DNA from: Sulfurimonas sp.
GTDB taxonomy: Bacteria; Campylobacterota; Campylobacteria; Campylobacterales; Sulfurimonadaceae
Length of the DNA: 25,842 bases
Assembly: GCA_027044845.1 (NCBI GenBank)
Contig: JALUBM010000127.1
Coordinates: forward strand, 3,213 to 29,054
Direction: 5' to 3'
Under the pieces are notes generated by a model that ran no database searches, was not told the origin of the DNA, and was given only the letters and a program-made list of their open reading frames with translations. Below, piece after piece: positions 13,761-21,581 of this stretch (the stretch's first letter is position 1; every line of letters starts with the position of its first letter). Position numbers and translations under genes: made by a program.

Positions 13761-16067
13761 ATGAAAATAAAATACAACAATAAGACTCTTGACTATGATT
13801 TGATAAATAATGGAAATACTATATTTTCTTCAACAGATAATGCTTTTGGTGGGGAAGAATGCGGATACCGATTTCTTAAAGATTATCTACATATAGATGA
13901 TGAGAAAATCAAACACGGGTATGACCGCTTCTTTGTTTCTCTTGATAATTTCGATAATATAATTAGTGCCGACCTTTTTAACGAAGAAGGAGAACTCACT
14001 CGGCATATTGACAAAGAAACAATTGATGCTATTTTGTTAGGAGAGAATAAAAAAATATCTTCTATTGTTTTTGACGGGAAAAATAGCAATGAGGTTATTT
14101 CGTTTCTCTCTGACAATAAAAAACAAGCATATCAAGAAGAGGATGGCAGGCTTCGTGCTTTTGTTGATGGAAAGATGGAAACTATTTTTAAAGATGATAA
14201 AATCAGTATAAACAATAATGAAATAGCTATTGATAAACCAGACTATGTTACTGAAAATAAACTAAGAATTCAAGACATAAATAGTATTGACTTAATACAA
14301 CCAGATAAAGAAGTTATTAAATCTATGGAATCATCTATTGCCAATTTGGAAAAAGAATTAACTTATTACCCAAACGACAGAGCAATAATGGAACAGCTTG
14401 CCAATACTTTGGATGAATTTGAAAATGAAAAAAATAGTCAAAGTTTTTTAATCACTTACTCTTCTGAACACTCAGAAACTCCATCTTATGACACATTTTC
14501 AAAAGAAGAGATTCAAGAGCTGTTTAAAGATATGCCAATTGAAGAGTTTAAATATAACATAGTGCCATACTTAGAGGGCGAGGAGCTTGAAAAGATGACT
14601 GATGTAGTATATCCATCAAGAAATGAAAATATTACTATACAGGGTGAATTAGAGACCTCTACTGTCAATAGTGAGAATATTGTCGTTGACACAGATAAAA
14701 TAAAGGAATATTTACTATCGGAGTATCATAAGGCTGGAATAGAAAATCTACAAATTGATGCTGTGATGGGTGCGATTAAAGATTCTATTCAACAAGGCGT
14801 AGAAGAAAATCGCTACAACCAAGAAATAAAGGTCAGCAAAAATATTGGTATTTCCGTTGGTCTTAACAATGGCAAAGTCCATTTGGGAATTGACAGAGAA
14901 GAACTTCTTGCTTCAAAAACATTTGATGGTGTTTATGGTGTCAACTCTCCAGAACGTACTACAGCGGTAAAAATTAAAAAATTGGATACCTTAATGTTAG
15001 GAAAGGGAAGTGGAGATATTGCCGACAAAATAAACGCAGACAATTTTATTATAAAAGACATAGTGCAAGAGTTTAACAAAGAAGCTGATTTGCTTATTGT
15101 TGGTATTGAGCAAAACAACACAAAATATTATCTTGCTGGTACTGTAAATGGGGATATCACGCCACAAAGTTTTTCGTTCCGTGTTGGTAAAGACAGCGAG
15201 AGATTGGTTGATATAAACAACCAAGAACTCCCTTATTTTACAAATGCTTCAAGGTTGTTACTCGACACTTTCAAAGAGGCTCTTTTGATGCGACATTGTG
15301 ACAAGCTTTTAGCAGATGATGTGCTCAGAGAGAATATTGAGAAAGCAAACAACACTATTGACATCTATACAAATCACGGGTTACTTGAAGAGAGAGTAGT
15401 TAGAGCAGAAAACGATGATATACTAACTGTAGAAGCGCTTACCCAAAATGAAAGTGGTAAAAACACAATTAAAGACGAAATTACTTTTGGAGACATTAAG
15501 AAAGATATCCAAGATAAAGAAAATAGTAGTGTAGTTAAAGATATGAACAGTAATAGACCACAAAGCAATTTTAGATATAAAACACTTGCAGGCGAACAAA
15601 TGTTTAACGATAGAGTTGGTTTTGATGAGGTAGTAAAGAACAAAGCTTATTTTGAGCAAGAAAAAGATGGATTAAAAGCTGTTGTCGTTACAATGCCTCC
15701 ACAGGATTACATTAAAGCAGTTGAAGAAAGGCAACCAGACCACAAAAACTATGGCGCTGATGAAGACAAATTAGATAACTTAAAAGAGGTGTACGAAGCA
15801 GGGATTAAAGTTGATGTTCCGATGCTTGCGTATGGTGGAAGAGATAGTGATAGTGACCTTTTTCAACAAGAAGGCTATCATAGAGCAGTATCAGCACAAA
15901 TGATTAACAAAGAGCTGATTCCTGTTGCTATTCGATATAGAGAAGGCGATGAGAATATTCCAGACTTTATTAAAAAACATATTGAAGACGATAAGACTGA
16001 TATATTTAAAAATGACACGCAGGAAATTGAAGCCAACAACGATATCGCACAACAGATTAATATGTAG
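13761..16067 (+). CDS. Large multidomain protein with a duplicated central domain and a ParB/Srx-like C-terminus
   Basis: A 768-residue acidic protein with no signal peptide. Residues 1-150 are an unrecognised domain; 180-225 is helical and possibly coiled coil. Residues 405-580 match the whole separate protein at 24474-25163, about 51 of 101 aligned positions being identical in the best block (443-543). Residues 641-730 resemble ParB/sulfiredoxin-like domains: a VVVTMPPQDYIKAVE strand-helix start, a VPMLAYG strand, then EGYHRAVSAQ with the usual Gly-x-x-Arg-Ala, and IPVAIRY. Such domains bind DNA or nucleotides and occur in phage and plasmid polyvalent proteins. AAGGGAATT precedes the ATG. 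Monocistronic, divergent from the helicase. Role unknown; a protein delivered with, or organising, element DNA is one possibility. Confidence 0.8.
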   Translation: MKIKYNNKTLDYDLINNGNTIFSSTDNAFGGEECGYRFLKDYLHIDDEKIKHGYDRFFVSLDNFDNIISADLFNEEGELTRHIDKETIDAILLGENKKISSIVFDGKNSNEVISFLSDNKKQAYQEEDGRLRAFVDGKMETIFKDDKISINNNEIAIDKPDYVTENKLRIQDINSIDLIQPDKEVIKSMESSIANLEKELTYYPNDRAIMEQLANTLDEFENEKNSQSFLITYSSEHSETPSYDTFSKEEIQELFKDMPIEEFKYNIVPYLEGEELEKMTDVVYPSRNENITIQGELETSTVNSENIVVDTDKIKEYLLSEYHKAGIENLQIDAVMGAIKDSIQQGVEENRYNQEIKVSKNIGISVGLNNGKVHLGIDREELLASKTFDGVYGVNSPERTTAVKIKKLDTLMLGKGSGDIADKINADNFIIKDIVQEFNKEADLLIVGIEQNNTKYYLAGTVNGDITPQSFSFRVGKDSERLVDINNQELPYFTNASRLLLDTFKEALLMRHCDKLLADDVLRENIEKANNTIDIYTNHGLLEERVVRAENDDILTVEALTQNESGKNTIKDEITFGDIKKDIQDKENSSVVKDMNSNRPQSNFRYKTLAGEQMFNDRVGFDEVVKNKAYFEQEKDGLKAVVVTMPPQDYIKAVEERQPDHKNYGADEDKLDNLKEVYEAGIKVDVPMLAYGGRDSDSDLFQQEGYHRAVSAQMINKELIPVAIRYREGDENIPDFIKKHIEDDKTDIFKNDTQEIEANNDIAQQINM

Positions 16068-16079
16068 AATCTGTAAAAA

Positions 16080-16102
16080 GTAAGTTTCTACAAGAAGCTT
16101 AC
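16080..16102. terminator. Hairpin between convergent genes
   Basis: GTAAGTTTCT (16080-16089) pairs with AGAAGCTTAC (16093-16102) over a three-base ACA loop, ten pairs with one G-U. It lies between the stop codons of the 768-residue gene and the minus-strand gene ending at 16109. T runs are short, so termination may be partial, but position favours a bidirectional terminator. Confidence 0.6.
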
Positions 16103-16108
16103 CAATCT

Positions 16109-16399
16109 CTAATTTTTACGCCAAACAAACTTATTGACTATCTGGTCTTCGACAAAAATTCTAACATCTTTTTTACATTGTTTACAAATATCACTTTCAA
16201 GAAGTATAGCCTCAAGCCTATCTATATCTTCTATAACCTCTTCCTCATCTTCAATCTCCATTAAGCCACGACAGCACAATGTAGAATCTTCAATAGGTTT
16301 TCCTTTTTGGTTTGTGTTAACAAGATGAATCTTTTTTCCTGTCGTTTTTACAGCTTTCAAGAAGAATGCGTTGCCAAAATCATCTTTATTTAAAATCAT
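16109..16399 (-). CDS. Small Cys-rich acidic protein, possibly zinc-binding
   Basis: A 96-residue protein counted from the ATG at 16399, which has AAAGGGATT at good spacing; the in-frame ATG at 16429 would add ten residues but has no ribosome-binding site. The middle (IEDEEEVIEDIDRLE) is strongly acidic. It is flanked by LCCRGL and ICKQCKKD, so two Cys pairs could hold one zinc ion. It lies 65 nt downstream of the XPF-like gene on the same strand and may share its message. Function unknown; an acidic zinc protein beside a nuclease could be a modulator. Confidence 0.6.
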   Translation of the reverse strand: MILNKDDFGNAFFLKAVKTTGKKIHLVNTNQKGKPIEDSTLCCRGLMEIEDEEEVIEDIDRLEAILLESDICKQCKKDVRIFVEDQIVNKFVWRKN

Positions 16400-16463
16400 A
16401 GTTGTTAATCCCTTTATACTTTTTAACATATTGTTTTTATAGGTCTGCTACAACAAGCTTAGC

Positions 16464-17450
16464 TCACTGCAATACCTCAATAATTTTTGATGCTTTCATT
16501 TTTCCTATACCGTCAATTTTAATTAAATCATCTACTGTAGAATTTGATATAGTTTGTATCGTACCAAAGTGTTCTAAAAGTTCTTTGGCAATTTTAGCAC
16601 TAACGCCCGTAATACCCTCTAGCACAAAAGCTTTTTTATCTAGCAACTTCTCAGGGCTTTTTGACCTCAACCCAAGCTCATACCCTAGCCCATCTTGCTG
16701 ATGAGTACCTAATTTTGCAATCAAATATGCAGTATGATTTAAGTTGTATGTAATCAGGACAGATATTTTTTGAATGGAAACAAGAAAACTGATTGCACCA
16801 TCCACCTGTTGAATTAGCATCCGCTTTGAATTGTTATAACAATTTCCTTCTAAAAGTATGATAGGTATGTAATCATCTTGCAATTTTAATCTTTCAGACT
16901 GTGTAAATAATCTCTTTTCTTTATCTATGATACTATTCTCAAAATCTGTAGCATTTTCAAGGCTAGTGCAGTTTTTTCTTTCAATTATTAGTATATCATT
17001 TATAATAATGTCTCCAAGCTCCAACTGCTTAACCTCAACATCTATTTGTGGATGCAACTTTAAGATAGATACAAGTTCTTTAGGCTCTCTTGTGTCAACA
17101 ATTACTTTAATTTTGTTTGGTATCTTTATTGTTGTTATATCTAATTCTTCGGCAGATTTTTCTTTACCGACTCCTACGGAATCAACTCTTCCAAAGCCTT
17201 CACTGCTAGATGGGGAAGATAATTTTTCTTGGAATTCCGAGAAAGCTATACTGTAGCAATTTTTAAATCCAAATTTTTTATCTACTTCACTGCAAATGTT
17301 CTCTAAAATCTTCTCATCTGGGCTATCGTTAGTATATGCCAAAATCGCCAGCTTGCCTTTTTTTTCAAAGAAGATTTTGCCGTTATATCCAGATATACCA
17401 TTTACATATATTCGAGCTAGACTTCCTTTAGTCCATAAAACAAATTTCAT
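16464..17450 (-). CDS. XPF/MUS81-family (ERCC4) structure-specific nuclease with tandem HhH
   Basis: A 328-residue protein. Residues 112-245 form an ERCC4 nuclease domain: VDTRE (D119, E122), LELGD (D147), IIERK (157-159) and later RLFTQSERL, all typical. The last Asp of the canonical GDx(n)ERKx3D motif is S163 here. Residues 275-328 hold two helix-hairpin-helix motifs (LEGITGVSAKIAKELL, KIDGIGKMKASKII), which bind branched DNA. The domain order matches short archaeal XPF rather than helicase-fused forms; residues 1-105 are an extra unrecognised domain. The family cuts flaps and fork junctions and is uncommon in bacteria. Start overlaps the HTH gene's stop by 4 nt (ATGA), so the two are coupled. 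Activity is likely but S163 leaves doubt. Confidence 0.85.
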   Translation of the reverse strand: MKFVLWTKGSLARIYVNGISGYNGKIFFEKKGKLAILAYTNDSPDEKILENICSEVDKKFGFKNCYSIAFSEFQEKLSSPSSSEGFGRVDSVGVGKEKSAEELDITTIKIPNKIKVIVDTREPKELVSILKLHPQIDVEVKQLELGDIIINDILIIERKNCTSLENATDFENSIIDKEKRLFTQSERLKLQDDYIPIILLEGNCYNNSKRMLIQQVDGAISFLVSIQKISVLITYNLNHTAYLIAKLGTHQQDGLGYELGLRSKSPEKLLDKKAFVLEGITGVSAKIAKELLEHFGTIQTISNSTVDDLIKIDGIGKMKASKIIEVLQ

Positions 17451-17668
17451 CTTACACCGCCTATCTTTTTTTTAATCTCATCAATTTTCACACCAGACTC
17501 TATTAACATCACCAACAATAAAATAATCATACTTATTTTGTTTGGAACTGCTTCTCTGCTTTTTAGATTCGTTATCGATGTCGGGTGCATACCAATCAGC
17601 TCTGCAAATTCTTTGATTGTTAAACCAGCTCTTGCTATATTCATCTTCAATTCTTTATACGTCATCAT
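17447..17668 (-). CDS. Small XRE-type HTH DNA-binding protein
   Basis: A 73-residue protein that is nearly all helix-turn-helix: GLTIKEFAELIGMHPTSITN followed by a basic residue and a helix. The C-terminus has a hydrophobic helix (about 46-58), suited to dimerisation. Two in-frame ATGs at 17668 and 17665 are possible starts; the ribosome-binding site is poor, but the leader peptide at 17665-17721 ends on the start codon, so initiation is probably by coupling. It overlaps the nuclease gene by 4 nt. Likely an autoregulator of the nuclease operon. Confidence 0.8.
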   Translation of the reverse strand: MMTYKELKMNIARAGLTIKEFAELIGMHPTSITNLKSREAVPNKISMIILLLVMLIESGVKIDEIKKKIGGVR

Positions 17669-17721
17669 TCACACCCGTTTTGTGGAAGCTGTTCTTTTTT
17701 ATATGTTTTTTTTATTGACAT
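17665..17721 (-). CDS. 18-residue leader peptide coupled to the HTH gene
   Basis: ATG at 17721 has an excellent ribosome-binding site (AAAGGA, 8 nt away). The frame encodes MSIKKTYKKEQLPQNGCE and stops at a TGA overlapping the first ATG of the HTH gene. The HTH gene itself lacks a good ribosome-binding site, so ribosomes finishing the peptide would reinitiate there. The basic peptide may have no function of its own. Seen in the sequence; coupling is inferred. Confidence 0.55.
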   Translation of the reverse strand: MSIKKTYKKEQLPQNGCE

Positions 17722-17771
17722 AACTTTTTCCTTTATATGCTTTTAGTATTATTATTTAATCCCGACACGCT

Positions 17772-18074
17772 CTATATATTGTAAGGAAAAACTTTTTTGT
17801 TGTTTCTGTACCGATAGAGCGTTTTAATGAGTGTGCTAAAACTATTAAACCAACCATTCAACTCTTTTATATCTGAGTTTTTAGGTATTAAACATTTGAA
17901 TTTTTCAATTGAATCTATCTTTTTAAACCCTTTGCAGTATGCCTCGTATTTCAATCTCTCTTTGGACTTTTCCATCATTTCTTCCAAATTGTTATAGTCG
18001 TATCCCGTAACAACATGGTCTAAGTCAGAATCAAATTCAAATTTGATTGTTTTGTCATTTTTATCAATTATCAT
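17772..18074 (-). CDS. Uncharacterised 100-residue protein
   Basis: Hydrophilic protein with an acidic N-terminal strand region (TIKFEFDSDLDHVVTGYDY) followed by two charged helices and a basic C-terminus. The ATG at 18074 has AAAAAGGAAG upstream and follows the 59-residue gene by 16 nt, so both probably come from the promoter at 18306-18334. No family recognised. Confidence 0.6.
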   Translation of the reverse strand: MIIDKNDKTIKFEFDSDLDHVVTGYDYNNLEEMMEKSKERLKYEAYCKGFKKIDSIEKFKCLIPKNSDIKELNGWFNSFSTLIKTLYRYRNNKKVFPYNI

Positions 18075-18090
18075 AATTTATACTTCCTTT

Positions 18091-18270
18091 TTAAATTTCA
18101 ACACGCTCCATATCAATCTCATCTTTGGAATAACCACTTTTTTTCACCTCAGACACAATTCTATTTTTGTCTTTTGAAGATACCTCAAAAAGAATTATAT
18201 TCCCAAATTGTATATTGTATCCAACCCTCACACCTCTGTTGTATGTATAGCCGTACATCATAGTAGCCAT
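18091..18270 (-). CDS. Uncharacterised 59-residue protein
   Basis: The frame from ATG 18270 to TAA 18091-18093 has AAGGA 9 nt upstream and a clear promoter 36 nt before it. The product begins MATMMYGYTYNRGVRVGYN, a glycine/tyrosine-rich strand-like part, then a strand (IILFEVSS) and a charged helix. The good start signals and the promoter make it a real gene. It is divergent from the AAA+ gene. Function unknown. Confidence 0.65.
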   Translation of the reverse strand: MATMMYGYTYNRGVRVGYNIQFGNIILFEVSSKDKNRIVSEVKKSGYSKDEIDMERVEI

Positions 18271-18305
18271 AATTCAAGTCCTTGTACTTTTATATAGATA
18301 ACAAA

Positions 18306-18334
18306 ATTATAGCACACAAAAATAGAAAAGTCAA
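18306..18334 (-). promoter_or_regulatory. Promoter of the 59/100-residue gene pair
   Basis: On the minus strand TTGACT (18329-18334) and TATAAT (18306-18311) are 17 bp apart with TGC before the -10 box, close to ideal. It drives the two small genes and lies back to back with the AAA+ promoter 43 bp away. Confidence 0.7.
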
Positions 18335-18376
18335 ATCATACTATTTGCAAAATAAATCAAATAATGTGTTTTTTTC

Positions 18377-18406
18377 TTGACAAAAGCAATTGATTTAGTA
18401 TATAAT
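18377..18406 (+). promoter_or_regulatory. Perfect-consensus promoter of the AAA+ gene
   Basis: TTGACA (18377-18382) and TATAAT (18401-18406) are 18 bp apart. The -10 box is bracketed by AGTA/TACT and, further out, by AATTGA (18388-18393) and TCAATT (18410-18415), a dyad a repressor could use. The leader to the ATG at 18438 is about 25 nt. Confidence 0.7.
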
Positions 18407-18437
18407 TACTCAATTAAAAACAGAAAAGGATTGAAAG

Positions 18438-20108
18438 ATGGTTGTTCATGTTCCACACACAGTTATTCAAGAAGTAGCAAAGCAAGAAGAAAATCTAGGG
18501 TATTATATTGAGCTTGGAAGAAATGCACTAAACAGAAAAGATTCTGGTTCATACTACAACAGAGCCCAATATGACTGCTATAGTGTTAGCCTTGTCACAA
18601 TTCCAACAAGTTTGATTGCTCTCATTCTTGAATTGTGGAAGAAAGAAGCAGAAAATGGCGACTATATTCAAGAAGAGGATGAAGAGAAATATGAAAAAGC
18701 GAAGAGCCACTATGATTCACAATTGCAAGACCTTGTTCGATTTGTAGATGAGCTTAAGAAAAACTCTAAAAAACTCCGAAGAGCAAAAAATCTTGAAGAT
18801 GCTTTGATGCTACTAAACACACTGTTCCGCTCAGAAATAAAAGACAATGGATGGATTTACAGAAAAGATATGAAAAACGATAGGCACTATCCTTTTCTTG
18901 TGAGAAAAATCCAAATACAAGAAGATAAATATGATGGCAGAAGAAGATGGATTGAAATAGAGCTTTCACAAAACTCACAACATGAGACAAATACAACCAA
19001 AATCTCAATAGAGCCAGCAGAGCTAAAAATGCACAAAAACTCTGTTGTGGATACGATTAGAGCGAACAATATTCTTTTTGAAACGGATGAATTGAAAAAA
19101 GAGTACGAAGAATACATCCAAGACTTTTACGACAAAGAGAACACTCAAAACATTCAATATATCGACAAAAATGGAATGAAGTACATCAATGATAATGTTT
19201 ATCAGATGGAGCAGACTAAGGGAAGATTCTCAAAAAAAATCAATCTCTTTTCAAATTCTCAACTTGTTAATCATGCAGAGAACTGCCCTATTCCATACAA
19301 TCCTTTAATCTATATGTTTAGTCTAAATAAGCATCAGTTTGTGTGGGTGGATACCAGAGATATTAAGGAGTATGTTTATGACGAAAATATTGTCAATAAG
19401 CTAATCCTTCCAGAAGACCACAAGGGGCTTATAGACATCCTAACTAACGATGTAATCAATGATAATGGAGACGACATTATCAAAGGGAAATCTGGCGGAA
19501 CATCCGTACTCTGTAGAGGCGAGGCAGGCTTAGGAAAAACACTCACGGCTGAAGTCTATTCAGAAATTAAAAAGAAACCGCTTTATAGTGTTCATTCGGG
19601 TCAACTAGGAATAAGCGGAACAGAAGTTGAAAAGCAGTTAAAGATTAGTTTTGAAAGAGCTGAAAGATGGGGAGCAGTGTTACTCATTGACGAAAGCGAT
19701 GTATATATAAAGAGTAGAACTGACGACACAAACCACAATGCTATTGTTGCTTCATTCCTTAGAACAATGGAATATTATAATGGACTCATGTTTATGACAA
19801 CGAATCGTTCAAATGATATTGATGATGCGATTTTATCAAGATGTATGGCTGTATTGACATACAAGAAGCCAAAAGACGATGTTAAAGCAAAAATGTGGAG
19901 TATCTACTTGGAACAGTTCAACATCAAACATGATGATAAATTCATTGAAGAGCTTAATCAAGAGTTCGATGAGGTATCTGGAAGAGATATTAAAAACATT
20001 ACAAGACTTGCAAGCAGATACATGCAGGGGTATAATATAAAAGAGCCGACCGTTGATGTATTTGTTAAATGTGCTATCTTTAGAGGCATTAAAGAATTTA
20101 CTGAATAA
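18438..20108 (+). CDS. AAA+ ATPase with a unique N-terminal region
   Basis: A 556-residue cytoplasmic protein. The AAA+ module fills about 320-556: Walker A GEAGLGKT (361-368), Walker B LLIDES (D418, E419), sensor 1 N456 (MTTNRS), arginine finger R468 (ILSRC) and sensor 2-like SGRDIKN (514-520). All catalytic elements are intact, so an active oligomeric remodelling ATPase is expected. Residues 1-310 contain a helical, highly charged part (60-115) and a beta-rich part, with no protease, nuclease or membrane segment recognised. Related stand-alone AAA proteins of phages and plasmids unfold or load partner proteins; the substrate here is unknown. AAAAGGATT precedes the ATG and the promoter is of consensus strength, so it may be among the most expressed genes here. 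Confidence 0.88.
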   Translation: MVVHVPHTVIQEVAKQEENLGYYIELGRNALNRKDSGSYYNRAQYDCYSVSLVTIPTSLIALILELWKKEAENGDYIQEEDEEKYEKAKSHYDSQLQDLVRFVDELKKNSKKLRRAKNLEDALMLLNTLFRSEIKDNGWIYRKDMKNDRHYPFLVRKIQIQEDKYDGRRRWIEIELSQNSQHETNTTKISIEPAELKMHKNSVVDTIRANNILFETDELKKEYEEYIQDFYDKENTQNIQYIDKNGMKYINDNVYQMEQTKGRFSKKINLFSNSQLVNHAENCPIPYNPLIYMFSLNKHQFVWVDTRDIKEYVYDENIVNKLILPEDHKGLIDILTNDVINDNGDDIIKGKSGGTSVLCRGEAGLGKTLTAEVYSEIKKKPLYSVHSGQLGISGTEVEKQLKISFERAERWGAVLLIDESDVYIKSRTDDTNHNAIVASFLRTMEYYNGLMFMTTNRSNDIDDAILSRCMAVLTYKKPKDDVKAKMWSIYLEQFNIKHDDKFIEELNQEFDEVSGRDIKNITRLASRYMQGYNIKEPTVDVFVKCAIFRGIKEFTE

Positions 20109-20117
20109 AAGCGTTGG

Positions 20118-20243
20118 ATGTTTAAAATAAAGCTTTCATGGTTTGAAAAATTACCACAAAAAGCAAGTAAAAATGGAGTTTATATAAATGTTTATGAAAA
20201 TTTTATTGAAGAACAACAGAAGAAGTCAAGTATAAGTTTGTAG
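20118..20243 (+). CDS. Possible 41-residue protein after the AAA+ gene
   Basis: A short frame begins 10 nt after the AAA+ stop and encodes a Lys-rich peptide (begins MFKIKLSWFEKLPQKASKNG). There is no convincing ribosome-binding site, so translation would depend on coupling to the ATPase gene. Composition is protein-like, but length makes chance likely. Confidence 0.35.
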   Translation: MFKIKLSWFEKLPQKASKNGVYINVYENFIEEQQKKSSISL

Positions 20244-20914
20244 CTTTGTAAGCTTATACTGTAACCGTAGTGCATTTTTTTATCTATAATATATACTTTT
20301 TCTACAATTTCGTCTTTTTTAACCATTTATAGAGCCAACAGAAGCTTTATTTCACTAATAGATGCCACAAGATGAGGGTATCTTTCTCACAAGCGTGCTA
20401 ATCCGTACTCAAAATCATTGATAGAACCATTTTTTTGATTATACGAAGTCATATAATACAAAAATAATTAGAAAAAGTATTTCTTTTAACAAATAAGATA
20501 AGTATATTTATCGTCCAAAATTAATACTTTTTAATAAAATCGTATAATTAGTAGGCAGGAAACTCTCTTTATATTAAAATTAATTTATCAATAGAAGCTA
20601 TTAATTGCAGATAAATTGACTTCTTATGGTCTGTTTGTTTAATCGTCCTGTAATTGCATCTCGCAGACATATAAAAACGTAGTCATATTATATATCAATT
20701 TCTTACTTCAGTATAGTCAGAATGGTTGTTTTTAAAGTAAACTTCTCATTTGTTTTACAACCTAGTCAATTAAGAATATTTATTAACAACATGTGCAAAT
20801 GCAAAGCTATAAACTGTGATAGCCAACATCATTACAGCTATTATTATTTATCAAAAAGAATGACAACTTACAGTATAATTTACTATAGAAAGCAAAAAAA
20901 TAGGATTTTAGAGT
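20244..20914. other. Long, mostly non-coding stretch with a hairpin and possible gene debris
   Basis: No intact gene is supported. On the minus strand, 20327-20452 reads MTSYNQKNGSINDFEYGLAR, then L, an in-frame TGA and ERYPHLVASISEIKLLL, as if one stop had broken a small gene. At 20582-20617 AATTTATC pairs with GATAAATT around an inner AATAG/CTATT stem, giving a bulged hairpin. A 75-codon plus-strand frame at 20722-20949 has no start signal and odd composition. The region could hold an RNA gene or regulatory site, but I cannot identify one. Confidence 0.3.
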
Positions 20915-21565
20915 ATGTTAAAGCAAATGAAAAAAAAAATATTTGGTAGTCTAAAAAGTAAAATGATAAGCAAAAAATATGGTATTATAATTAAAATATC
21001 AAAAAAAGAAAAAGTATTATATGCTTACGACCTCAACAACGAAATAGCCATAGGAATGATATTGAAAGTTGTAAATAGCGATTTGTGGATAGAGATAGCA
21101 AATCATTTTAATATCAAGCCTTTTGACTACAGTATAGAATGTGCTGATTGTGATAGTAAAATAAAAAAAAGAGTTGTTAGTCTGGTCGGCAAAGAAAAAC
21201 AAATAAGAGAGCAGTTGTCACAAAAGGCAAGAATAAATCTCATCAAAACTCTTATTAAAAGAGACAAAGAGGATGAAGCAATAAGACAATTACTATTTGC
21301 TTTTAGATATTTAGTGGATAATTTATTAGCCCTTAAAAAAAAAGGTGGTGCAGAAAATACTCTTCAACAAATAGCGCTGAAAAAATGGGATGAAGACTAT
21401 AAAATATTCCATAGTGATACAACATTAATTAATTTTACTATCTCGAAACTATTACTAACTGAGTATTCTGATTCCATCACAAACAGAAATATTAATAAAG
21501 AGATAAAATTTTTAAATAAAGTTTGTAAAAATTTTCATGAAACTATTAAACAATTATATAAGTAA
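20915..21565 (+). CDS. Uncharacterised basic, mostly helical protein
   Basis: A 216-residue, Lys-rich protein. The start follows TAGGA at 9 nt. A short strand region (about 20-60: YGIIIKISKKEKVLYAY) is followed by ECADCD near 75-80, then long charged helices (90-150) and another helical block (165-216). No family recognised. It ends 16 nt from the stop of the opposing integrase gene, with a weak ATAAGT/ACTTAT dyad over both ends. Its isolation after a long non-coding stretch suggests its own promoter, which I could not define. Confidence 0.55.
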   Translation: MLKQMKKKIFGSLKSKMISKKYGIIIKISKKEKVLYAYDLNNEIAIGMILKVVNSDLWIEIANHFNIKPFDYSIECADCDSKIKKRVVSLVGKEKQIREQLSQKARINLIKTLIKRDKEDEAIRQLLFAFRYLVDNLLALKKKGGAENTLQQIALKKWDEDYKIFHSDTTLINFTISKLLLTEYSDSITNRNINKEIKFLNKVCKNFHETIKQLYK

Positions 21566-21581
21566 GTAACCGAATAGTCAC

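Noticed and set aside
20722..20949. 75-codon plus-strand frame overlapping the next gene start
   Set aside because: Odd composition and no start signal; the gene starting at 20915 has a proper one.
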